Under the pieces are notes generated by a model. That model was not told where the DNA came from, made no database searches, and saw only the letters and a program-made list of their open reading frames with translations. Below, piece after piece: positions 1 through 4,859 of a stretch of DNA of 5,770 nt. Origin of the DNA: Mollicutes bacterium (GTDB taxonomy: Bacteria; Bacillota_I; Bacilli_A; RF39; UBA660); the NCBI GenBank assembly GCA_012841465.1, contig DUUS01000147.1:1-5770 (forward strand), written 5' to 3'. Numbering within the stretch: position 1 is the stretch's first letter; every line of letters starts with the position of its first letter. Made by a program: the position numbers and the translations under genes.

Positions 1-40
1 AAAAATCGAAAATCAAAAAGTAACAAAAAATAACATACAC

Positions 41-82
41 TATATCATATAATTATACTTCTGAGGTGCAAGATATGATATA
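41..82. promoter_or_regulatory. Inverted repeat spanning the -10 box and start codon of the small ORF
   Basis: A perfect 10-bp inverted repeat: 41-50 (tatatcatat) is the reverse complement of 73-82 (atatgatata), with 22 bases between. The left arm overlaps the candidate -10 box at 48-53 and the right arm contains the ATG at 75-77, so the two half-sites bracket the core promoter and SD. As DNA this is the geometry of an operator. As RNA it matters less, because a transcript starting near 60 would lack the left arm. Both arms are almost pure A/T in an AT-rich window, so chance is a real alternative. Confidence 0.35.
48..53 (+). promoter_or_regulatory. Candidate -10 box (TATAAT) of the small ORF
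   Basis: TATAAT at 48-53 matches the sigma-A -10 consensus fully, and an overlapping alternative, TATACT, lies at 54-59. No good -35 is visible 16-18 bases upstream (the region reads taacaaaaaataacat). Transcription would start near 60, directly before the SD, giving a leader of about 15 nt. The call rests on position relative to the SD and ORF more than on the box alone, since TATAAT-like strings are common at this base composition. Confidence 0.4.
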
Positions 83-197
83 TAGGCACTTAACTTGTTG
101 TGAAGATAGTATTTTATGTGAAAAAGAAAAATATGTTACTTTCAAAGGTTATAATTATTGCAAAACATATTTTTCTAAATCAATGTTTATATACTAA
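75..197 (+). CDS. Small Cys-containing protein, 40 aa, unknown function
   Basis: An ATG at 75-77 opens 40 codons ending in TAA at 195-197. The protein begins MIYRHLTCCEDSILCEKEKY and ends KSMFIY. It has four cysteines (C8, C9, C15, C29) and one histidine (H5), is rich in Lys and Tyr, and has no signal peptide or membrane segment. I recognise no family. Support for translation is contextual: a strong SD (GAGGTG, 63-68) sits 6 nt before the ATG, a -10 box precedes it, and a good intrinsic terminator starts at the stop codon. Promoter, SD, ORF and terminator thus form a self-contained unit of about 180 bases. The Cys/His set could bind a metal or form disulfides (inference). The alternative is a small regulatory RNA with a fortuitous ORF; the SD argues against that. 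It does not resemble the hydrophobic type I toxins. Confidence 0.5.
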   Translation: MIYRHLTCCEDSILCEKEKYVTFKGYNYCKTYFSKSMFIY

Positions 198-226
198 AGA
201 GCGACTTTCGCTTTTTAGTTTTGTTT
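193..226 (+). terminator. Intrinsic terminator after the small ORF, overlapping its stop codon
   Basis: Arm 193-203 (actaaagagcg) pairs over 11 bp with 209-219 (cgctttttagt), with one G-U pair and a 5-nt loop (acttt). A T-rich tail, ttttgttt, runs over 219-226. The stem top is GC-rich for this window. The stop codon TAA (195-197) of the 40-codon ORF lies in the ascending arm. The hairpin separates this unit from the phosphatase gene at 272. Confidence 0.85.
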
Positions 227-237
227 AATGTTTAGAA

Positions 238-246
238 TGATAAATT
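238..246 (+). promoter_or_regulatory. Weak extended -10 candidate for the histidine phosphatase gene
   Basis: TGaTAAATT at 238-246 has the TGN extension and 4 of 6 -10 matches. TTGTTT at 221-226 is the nearest -35-like string but leaves only 14 bases between, so the element would rely on the extended -10. It lies after the preceding terminator and before the SD at 261-266, which is where a promoter is needed. Predicted start is near 253. Confidence 0.3.
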
Positions 247-271
247 ATTTAAAAATTATTAAGGAGAAGAA

Positions 272-883
272 ATGAAATTATATGTAATAAGACACTGTGA
301 AAGTGAAGATGACATTATTAATGCTTATGGAGGTTGCGCAGACTTTGATCTAACTGAAAAAGGAAGAGAAATCGCAACAAACCACATAAATAATATAAAA
401 GACTTAGGAATTGAAAAAACCTTTACTAGTCCCTACAAAAGAGCAAAACATGTTGCTGATATATTTAATAACGAATTAAAATGTGAATATGAAATAGTTG
501 ATGGACTAAAAGGTATGAATATCTATGGTGTTTTATCTGGTCTTAATAAAGATTATGCAAGAAAGCTATTTGCTTATTTATTTGATGATCCAAAATATAA
601 ATCTTTTGGCTATTATACAGGTAATACCTTCAAAGGCGGGGAAACAGTAGAAAATTTTGATAATAGAGTAAAAAAAGCTTTTAACTATATAGTAAGTCAA
701 AATTATAAAACTGTTGCAATAGTAACCCATGGTGGGGTATTTAGAAGCTTATACAAAAACATTTTAAATAAAGATGAATATATAGCTGATATTTTAGATG
801 TAGGAACGATAGTTCTTAACTATAATGATGGAGTATTTAATATTGAAAGTATGAGTGGCGTAATATTTAACAAAAAAGATTGA
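272..883 (+). CDS. Histidine phosphatase superfamily protein (phosphoglycerate mutase-like), 203 aa
   Basis: The start is set by AAGGAG at 261-266, 5 nt before the ATG. The protein begins MKLYVIRHCESE, the superfamily N-terminus with R7-H8, where His is the phospho-acceptor; the usual RHG is RHC here. It continues with DLTEKGREIA (26-35), SPYKRA (53-58, phosphate-binding R57), GGETVENFDNRV (122-133) and VTHGGVFRSL (151-160), where H153 is the second catalytic His. Length fits the small single-domain cytosolic phosphatases that act on phosphorylated metabolites. The real substrate cannot be read from sequence. One oddity is that the segment after the SPYKRA block, LKGMNIYGVLSGL (79-91), lacks the Glu that most members carry as proton donor in the LxExxxG element; Gly81 or Met82 is there instead. 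The gene stands alone: the next gene has its own promoter overlapping this stop codon, though readthrough is possible because no terminator lies between. Confidence 0.88.
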   Translation: MKLYVIRHCESEDDIINAYGGCADFDLTEKGREIATNHINNIKDLGIEKTFTSPYKRAKHVADIFNNELKCEYEIVDGLKGMNIYGVLSGLNKDYARKLFAYLFDDPKYKSFGYYTGNTFKGGETVENFDNRVKKAFNYIVSQNYKTVAIVTHGGVFRSLYKNILNKDEYIADILDVGTIVLNYNDGVFNIESMSGVIFNKKD

Positions 884-907
884 TAAAACGACAAAAAATG
901 ATATTAT
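880..907 (+). promoter_or_regulatory. Promoter of the thioredoxin-like gene, overlapping the preceding stop codon
   Basis: TTGATA at 880-885 (5 of 6 to the -35 consensus), a 16-base spacer, then an extended -10, TGaTATTAT, at 899-907 (5 of 6 plus the TG). The -35 overlaps the TGA stop (881-883) of the phosphatase gene. Predicted start is near 914, giving a leader of about 11 nt that begins at or in the SD. Confidence 0.6.
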
Positions 908-924
908 ATTATTAGGAGGAAAAA

Positions 925-1395
925 ATGAAAAAAAATTTAACAAGCATTCTAATTGGGATAGCTATAGTTGTTTTAATGTTAATACCAGTATTTATAGATA
1001 AAGGAGTAGGTTATATAGAACCAACAAAAGCTTCTGAATATTTAAGTGTAGTAGATAGTGATAAAACTATCATGGCAGTTATAGGTAGAGATTCATGTCC
1101 TGCATGTAGTCAATATAAACCTATTTATAATGATGTTGGTCTAGAATATGATTTAGATATTTATTATATTAACACAGATTTAATGCCTGAAGCTGAATTA
1201 TCAGAAATTCTTCATTCAGACTTAGTAATACCTGCTAAATGTCATAGTAGTGAAGAAGAAGTACCTCTTTATGAACTTGAAGCAGTACCACTAACTATCT
1301 TTACTAAAGATGGCGAAATTATTGATTGTATTAGCGGAGTAGCTCAAAAAGATTATCTAATCGATACCTTTAAAACTTTAGAAATGATTGATTAA
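925..1395 (+). CDS. Membrane-anchored thioredoxin-like protein with CPAC motif, 156 aa
   Basis: A perfect AGGAGG SD (914-919) lies 5 nt before the ATG. The N-terminus is MKKN followed by a hydrophobic segment, residues about 6-24, with no later membrane segment. By the positive-inside rule the remaining 130 residues face outside. They form a thioredoxin-like fold: strand MAVIGRD (50-56), active-site C58-P-A-C61 followed by SQYKPIYNDV, strand DIYYINTD (78-85), then AVPLTIFTKDGEII (120-133) with P122 as the likely cis-Pro. This layout resembles the bacteriocin-transport-accessory (Bta)/DUF6568-type thioredoxin-like proteins of Bacillota, so the family name is tentative. Two further cysteines, C106 and C135, could form a second disulfide. 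Likely role: thiol-disulfide exchange on exported proteins; direction (oxidase, reductase or isomerase) is not readable. It heads a transcription unit with the next gene, whose ATG is 1 base after this stop. Confidence 0.8.
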   Translation: MKKNLTSILIGIAIVVLMLIPVFIDKGVGYIEPTKASEYLSVVDSDKTIMAVIGRDSCPACSQYKPIYNDVGLEYDLDIYYINTDLMPEAELSEILHSDLVIPAKCHSSEEEVPLYELEAVPLTIFTKDGEIIDCISGVAQKDYLIDTFKTLEMID

Positions 1396-1396
1396 T

Positions 1397-1843
1397 ATGG
1401 CAAAAAGTGAGACATACAAATTTGTTAAAGAATTTAAAAATAAATATCCTTTTACAATAACTTGGTTTAGATTAAAAGCTCATTCTAAGTTAGTAGATAT
1501 GTATTTAAACCCAAATGAAAAGGTTACTTATGCTTTTGCTGGACAAAATGACAAAAAATATGGAAGTTGTTTTAATACTGCAGTTTTAGCAATTACTAAC
1601 GAAAGAATTATAATTGCTCAAGATCGTTTAATTGTTGGTTATAAAGTTACTTCAGTAACACCTGATTTATATAATGATTTAAAAGTAGATTCAGGTCTTA
1701 TCTGGGGAAGGGTAAAAATAGATACAGTTAAAGAGATAATCAACTTCTCTAATTTATCTAAAAAGTCACTTCCTGAAATTAAAAAAAGAATATCTTATTT
1801 TATGATGGAAGCAAAAAAGAAATATCCGAAAAGAAAATTCTAG
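1397..1843 (+). CDS. Bacterial PH-domain-like protein, 148 aa
   Basis: I chose the ATG at 1397 over an in-frame TTG at 1388. The stop of the thioredoxin-like gene and this ATG form TAATATG with 1 base between, typical of translational coupling, and neither start has a visible SD. After a basic helical N-terminus (1-30) comes YLNPNEKVTYAFAG (about 37-50), then VLAITNERIIIA (about 63-74), the 'TN-R-iii' strand pair of bacterial PH domains of the bPH_3/YdjM/YvbH kind. A further strand, LIWGRVKIDTVKEI (101-114), and a C-terminal amphipathic, Lys-rich helix follow. There is no signal peptide or membrane segment, so it is likely cytosolic or bound to the inner membrane face through lipid or protein contacts. 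No catalytic motif is seen and the function is unknown. Close coupling to the thioredoxin-like gene implies a shared job or matched dosage. The stop codon sits in the loop of a terminator hairpin. Confidence 0.68.
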   Translation: MAKSETYKFVKEFKNKYPFTITWFRLKAHSKLVDMYLNPNEKVTYAFAGQNDKKYGSCFNTAVLAITNERIIIAQDRLIVGYKVTSVTPDLYNDLKVDSGLIWGRVKIDTVKEIINFSNLSKKSLPEIKKRISYFMMEAKKKYPKRKF

Positions 1844-1861
1844 TGAGTTTTCTTTTATTTT
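1829..1861 (+). terminator. Terminator hairpin with the stop codon in its loop
   Basis: Arm 1829-1840 (aaaagaaaattc) pairs over 12 bp with 1845-1856 (gagttttctttt), with one G-U pair and a tagt tetraloop. The loop carries the TAG stop (1841-1843) of the PH-domain gene. A T-rich tract runs to 1861 and is followed at once by the SD (AAGGAG, 1863-1868) of the next gene. The stem is mostly A-U, so it is probably leaky. Since no promoter for the next gene is obvious, partial readthrough may supply it. Confidence 0.6.
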
Positions 1862-1872
1862 AAAGGAGTTTT

Positions 1873-2946
1873 ATGAAAAAATTATATACTTTTATTTCAA
1901 TTTTAATAATCTCTTTTTCTTGTTTTATATATATTTTATATAAACCTAAAGATTATGTTGTAAACTATAAAATAGATAACTATAATGTAAAGGAAATATA
2001 TGTTAAGTCTTTAGAAAAATATAAAGTTTTTATTAACTATAATGATAGAGTTTATCCTTTAATTATTGATAGTGAATTTAAAAGAAATAGAAAAATAATA
2101 AATAACATAGATGTTTATGAAAATGAAAAAGATAGTTGTTTAATTATTAATTTAGATCATTATGTTTGTTATAAAGATAATATATTAGTAGATTATCATC
2201 TAGTAGATAAATATAAAACTGATTATAATAATGAAGTTATAGAAGAATATAATTTAAATAAAATCTATAATTTATTAAATAAAAAAATCTTTATCTGGAA
2301 TTACAAAGGATTTGATTATTTAAGTGAAAATAATAATAAAGAGATAGAAATTGTTACTAAAGATGAGTATGATAATTTATTAACTTATCAAGATGATAAT
2401 TACTTAATAATACCTAATTATGATCAAGAATATTATTTTAGTGAATTATATATTTTAAACAAAGATACCTTATCTGTTAGTAAAATATATCTTGATTATG
2501 ATATATCATATACCTTTTCTTTCTTAGGAAGATATAAAAATGATATATATCTTGTTGATCATAAAAATAAGATTCAATATAAAATTAATATAGATAAAAA
2601 AAAGATGAATATATCGGGAACTGAATCAAAAGGAGCATATTATTATGATGGTAGTTCTTTAGTTAAAATATCAATGAATAAATTAATTAATGATAATTTA
2701 ACATTTAGAAAAAATAAAAAATTCACTTATAAAATCATAAATAATACTTTATATCAAATAATAGATGATTATAAAATATATATAACTGATGGCGTAATAG
2801 ATATAATAAGTACTAAAAATGATGAAGTATATTATTTAAAGAAAAATATATTGTATTACTATAGTATTAAACATGGTGAAATTAAAATGCTAGAAAATTA
2901 TGAGTGGAATTTTAATTATAAGAGCAAAATATTTATATATGACTAA
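1873..2946 (+). CDS. Membrane-anchored exported protein of unknown function, 357 aa, extremely AT-rich
   Basis: AAGGAG at 1863-1868 lies only 4 nt before the ATG. MKK is followed by one hydrophobic segment (about 4-23), then about 330 polar residues, so the bulk is predicted outside. C17 lies inside the hydrophobic stretch (SFSC, then more hydrophobic residues), which is not a convincing lipobox. The outer part is rich in Tyr, Asn, Asp, Ile and Lys and reads as successive short beta-strands separated by turns: IYLVDHKNKIQYKI (about 225-238), AYYYDGSSLVKIS (about 255-267), YKIYITDGVIDIIS, VYYLKKNILYYYSI. This pattern recalls a beta-propeller or DUF5050-like sheet protein, but I recognise no family. 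Its only outward-facing cysteines are C89 and C99, which could form a disulfide and be a client of the thioredoxin-like protein upstream. G+C in four sampled lines is about 15%, below the neighbouring genes sampled. No promoter of its own is evident. Confidence 0.75.
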   Translation: MKKLYTFISILIISFSCFIYILYKPKDYVVNYKIDNYNVKEIYVKSLEKYKVFINYNDRVYPLIIDSEFKRNRKIINNIDVYENEKDSCLIINLDHYVCYKDNILVDYHLVDKYKTDYNNEVIEEYNLNKIYNLLNKKIFIWNYKGFDYLSENNNKEIEIVTKDEYDNLLTYQDDNYLIIPNYDQEYYFSELYILNKDTLSVSKIYLDYDISYTFSFLGRYKNDIYLVDHKNKIQYKINIDKKKMNISGTESKGAYYYDGSSLVKISMNKLINDNLTFRKNKKFTYKIINNTLYQIIDDYKIYITDGVIDIISTKNDEVYYLKKNILYYYSIKHGEIKMLENYEWNFNYKSKIFIYD

Positions 2947-2961
2947 TATAAATATTTTTTT
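2926..2961 (+). terminator. All-A/T terminator hairpin with the stop codon at its loop
   Basis: Arm 2926-2938 (aaaatatttatat) is perfectly complementary over 13 bp to 2946-2958 (atataaatatttt), with the 7-nt loop atgacta. An unbroken run of seven T (2955-2961) follows. The TAA stop (2944-2946) straddles the loop and the descending arm. The stem has no G-C pair, so termination may be weak, but the perfect pairing plus T-run placement fits an intrinsic terminator. Confidence 0.6.
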
Positions 2962-2963
2962 CA

Positions 2964-2972
2964 TGATATAAT
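2964..2972 (+). promoter_or_regulatory. Extended -10 promoter of the five-TM protein gene
   Basis: TGaTATAAT at 2964-2972 is a full-consensus -10 with the TG extension, placed directly after the preceding terminator's T-run. No -35 match is visible 16-18 bases upstream, where the terminator hairpin lies; extended -10 promoters can do without one. Predicted start is near 2979, leaving a leader of about 19 nt containing AGGAAGGG (2983-2990), the SD. Confidence 0.6.
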
Positions 2973-2997
2973 AATTTATAATAGGAAGGGATAAATC

Positions 2998-4605
2998 ATG
3001 GTACTTAGAAAACCCTATGCATTTTTAATCAAAAACTTTAGAATAATTCATATAATATTTGCATTAATATTATTATTTGTACGAAGAAACTTTGGAAAAG
3101 TAGTAACATTCTTTTCCCAATATGCAGGACAGACCTTTAGTTCTTATTCAAGTATTGTCTTAATAAGAATAGATTTAATATTATATTTAGCTGTTATAGT
3201 AGTAATTTCTTTTGCTATAATGATGCTTGTTTTAATGAAAAGAAAAGAAAAGCCAATTGTTTTATATATTAGTGTTCTTGTTTATTATATAATTATATTA
3301 ATTCTCATGTTTGTTGCAAGTAATATAATAAGTTCTTTAACAAGAGCAGCTCTTTCACACCGTAATGCTAGACTAGTAAGAGATTTATACTTTTTATTAT
3401 CACTTCCACAATATTTCTTTATTATTTTTGCCTTTGTTAGAGGGTTTGGTTTTGATGTTAAAAAGTTTAATTTTAGTAAAGATTTAGAAGAACTCGAAAT
3501 AAGTAGTGAAGATAGTGAAGAATTTGAATTTGTTGTTGGAACAGATTCATATAAATATAAAAGAAAGATTAGAAGATACTTAAGAGAAATAAAATATTAT
3601 TATTTAGAAAATAAAATAATTATAAATATAATACTATTAGTAGTAGTACTTCCACTTAGTATATATGGTGCCATAAATATAGGTATTTTTGATAAAACAT
3701 ATAAAGCGGGTAGTACTGGTAGGATCGGAGCATTTACCTATAAAATAAAAGGTACCTATGAAACAGAATTTGACTATAATGGAAAACAAATTAAAGAAGA
3801 TAAAAAGTATGTAGTTATTAACATTGAAATAACTAACAATAGTGATCAAGATAGAATATTTGATCCAACGATGATTTATTTAAGTAAAGGAAATTATAAT
3901 TTTTATAACCATCCATCAATAAGAAATTCATTTATTGATATCGGAAAAGGTTATGTTAATGAAGAAATAAAAAGAGGACAGTCTAGAGATATTGCTTTTA
4001 TATATGAAATGGATAAAAGAAAAATCTTTGGCAATTACTATTTAAGAATCTTTAAAGAAATGTCATTTGATAAAGGCTACTGGGATTTTAATTATTCAAA
4101 ATTTAAAGTTGCCCCTATTAAATTAGAAAGAAATGAAAATCCATCTTCAAGACAACTAAAAGAAATAATTAGATTAGATAAAAATGTCTATGGTGATACA
4201 AACATCACCTTTAACAACATTGAAATAAAACAAAGTTATGAATATGAATATGAATCATGTAATCAAAATGGATGTAAAACCTATGTTGATGTAGTAAGAA
4301 CTAATAATCCTTCTACTCATGATTTACTTATAATTAATTATGAACTTAATATAAAAGAAGGAACTGCCTTTGAAAAAGCAATGCAAGATGATCGCTACTT
4401 TTTTGATAATTTACTATTTATTGAATATAAATTAAATAATCGAATCCACCTAGATAGTCTTAAAACAAAGATAAATTTAAACTTAGAAAACATGATATTT
4501 GCTGAAGTACCAAAAATGATAAAAACCTCAGATGTATTTAATTTAGTATTAAATACCAGACTTGAAAAAAACATAATAGATTTAAACAAACTAAAAGAAG
4601 CTTGA
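2998..4605 (+). CDS. Five-TM membrane protein with large exported DUF4352-like C-terminal region, 535 aa
   Basis: The start is set by AGGAAGGG, 7 nt before the ATG. Hydrophobic segments lie at about 14-28, 55-79, 87-110, 129-148 and 207-228. Basic residues before TM1, between TM2 and TM3 (KRKEK, 81-85) and before TM5 (KYKRKIRRYLREIK, 186-199) give N-in topology, leaving residues about 229-535 outside. The cytosolic loop between TM4 and TM5 has an acidic stretch (about 161-178, many Glu/Asp) followed by that basic one. The exported part starts with a segment like DUF4352/telokin-like beta-sandwich domains (YVVINIEITNNSDQDRIFDP at 271-290; later EEIKRGQSRDIAFIYEM, 322-338). A second beta-rich region (about 395-530) includes CNQNGC, C421 and C426, the only cysteines in the protein and a plausible disulfide. 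I know of no function; sensor, envelope scaffold or immunity-type roles are all open. It stands alone between its own promoter and a terminator that overlaps the stop. Confidence 0.78.
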   Translation: MVLRKPYAFLIKNFRIIHIIFALILLFVRRNFGKVVTFFSQYAGQTFSSYSSIVLIRIDLILYLAVIVVISFAIMMLVLMKRKEKPIVLYISVLVYYIIILILMFVASNIISSLTRAALSHRNARLVRDLYFLLSLPQYFFIIFAFVRGFGFDVKKFNFSKDLEELEISSEDSEEFEFVVGTDSYKYKRKIRRYLREIKYYYLENKIIINIILLVVVLPLSIYGAINIGIFDKTYKAGSTGRIGAFTYKIKGTYETEFDYNGKQIKEDKKYVVINIEITNNSDQDRIFDPTMIYLSKGNYNFYNHPSIRNSFIDIGKGYVNEEIKRGQSRDIAFIYEMDKRKIFGNYYLRIFKEMSFDKGYWDFNYSKFKVAPIKLERNENPSSRQLKEIIRLDKNVYGDTNITFNNIEIKQSYEYEYESCNQNGCKTYVDVVRTNNPSTHDLLIINYELNIKEGTAFEKAMQDDRYFFDNLLFIEYKLNNRIHLDSLKTKINLNLENMIFAEVPKMIKTSDVFNLVLNTRLEKNIIDLNKLKEA

Positions 4606-4624
4606 TTTGCTTCTTTTTATTTTT
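4593..4624. terminator. Bidirectional terminator between the five-TM gene and convergent tRNA-Cys
   Basis: aaaagaagc (4593-4601) pairs over 9 bp with gcttctttt (4609-4617), with the 7-nt loop ttgattt. On the plus strand the tail is tttttattttt (4614-4624). On the minus strand the hairpin is followed by ttttagtttgttta, so it can also end the tRNA-Cys transcript 11 nt after the CCA. The TGA stop (4603-4605) of the five-TM gene is in the loop. Confidence 0.85.
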
Positions 4625-4628
4625 AAAA

Positions 4629-4702
4629 TGGAGGAGCCGACCAGATTTGAACTGGTGCTCGAGGAGTTGCAGTCCTCTGCCTTACCGCTTGGCTACGGCT
4701 CC
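4629..4702 (-). tRNA. tRNA-Cys (anticodon GCA), CCA encoded
   Basis: Read on the minus strand from 4702, the acceptor arm ggagccg pairs with cggctcc (4639-4633). The D arm is gcc/ggc, the anticodon arm gagga/tcctc holds the loop ctgcaac, and the T arm accag/ctggt holds the loop ttcaaat. The anticodon GCA occupies 4670-4668. The unpaired base before the 3' CCA is U (4632), the discriminator base that cysteinyl-tRNA synthetase recognises, and CCA is encoded (4631-4629). Total length is 74 nt with CCA, normal for tRNA-Cys. It is a single-gene unit with its own promoter, and the shared hairpin at 4593-4617 as terminator. Confidence 0.97.
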
Positions 4703-4741
4703 AATTTAATTTATTATATGCTTCATTTAAGCACTAAGTAC

Positions 4742-4770
4742 ATTATATTATAAGATATATGTTATGTCAA
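4742..4770 (-). promoter_or_regulatory. Full-consensus sigma-A promoter of tRNA-Cys
   Basis: On the minus strand, TTGACA (4770-4765), a 17-base spacer, and TATAAT (4747-4742): 12 of 12 consensus bases with optimal spacing, as expected for a strongly expressed stable RNA. The start is predicted near 4735, giving a 5' leader of about 33 nt to be removed by RNase P. That leader can fold a small hairpin (tgctt/aagca at 4733-4719). Confidence 0.9.
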
Positions 4771-4812
4771 CGAAAGAAAAGGGTAAACAAATCAAAAATA
4801 AAAAAACTTAAA

Positions 4813-4841
4813 TTGCATTAATTAATTAAACAAAGTATACT
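4813..4841 (+). promoter_or_regulatory. Promoter of the diacylglycerol kinase gene
   Basis: TTGCAT (4813-4818, 3 of 6 to the -35 consensus), a 17-base spacer, then TATACT (4836-4841, 5 of 6 to the -10). It diverges from the tRNA-Cys promoter, with about 42 bases between their -35 boxes. Predicted start is near 4848, leaving about 12 nt of leader that is mostly the SD. Confidence 0.55.
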
Positions 4842-4859
4842 ATTAATGAGGGTGACTAA

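Noticed and set aside
1..40. Tail of an upstream gene or a divergent minus-strand promoter
   Set aside because: All three plus frames meet stops within the first 52 bases without recognisable protein, and no minus-strand -35/-10 pair with proper spacing was found. The stretch is A-rich with nothing I can support.
1388..1396. TTG start giving three extra residues (M I N) on the PH-domain protein
   Set aside because: There is no SD for it. The ATG at 1397, directly after the upstream stop, is a more usual start and a typical coupling site.
1921..1926. Lipoprotein signal at C17 of the 357-aa protein
   Set aside because: The residues before Cys (S-F-S) do not fit the lipobox, and the hydrophobic segment continues for several residues past the Cys, which fits an uncleaved anchor better.
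3637..3849. Minus-strand open frame of 70 codons inside the five-TM gene
   Set aside because: It lies wholly opposite a well-supported gene with an SD and promoter, has low-complexity Phe/Tyr/Ile-rich content and no SD or family resemblance.
4395..4589. Minus-strand open frame of 64 codons opposite the end of the five-TM gene
   Set aside because: It is an antisense shadow of a supported coding region, with no recognisable domain. The minus-strand transcript from tRNA-Cys should stop at the shared terminator before reaching it.
881..4605. Mycoplasma-type code with TGA read as Trp
   Set aside because: All Trp codons are TGG, no TGA occurs inside any gene, and two genes end at TGA in sensible positions (883 and 4605).
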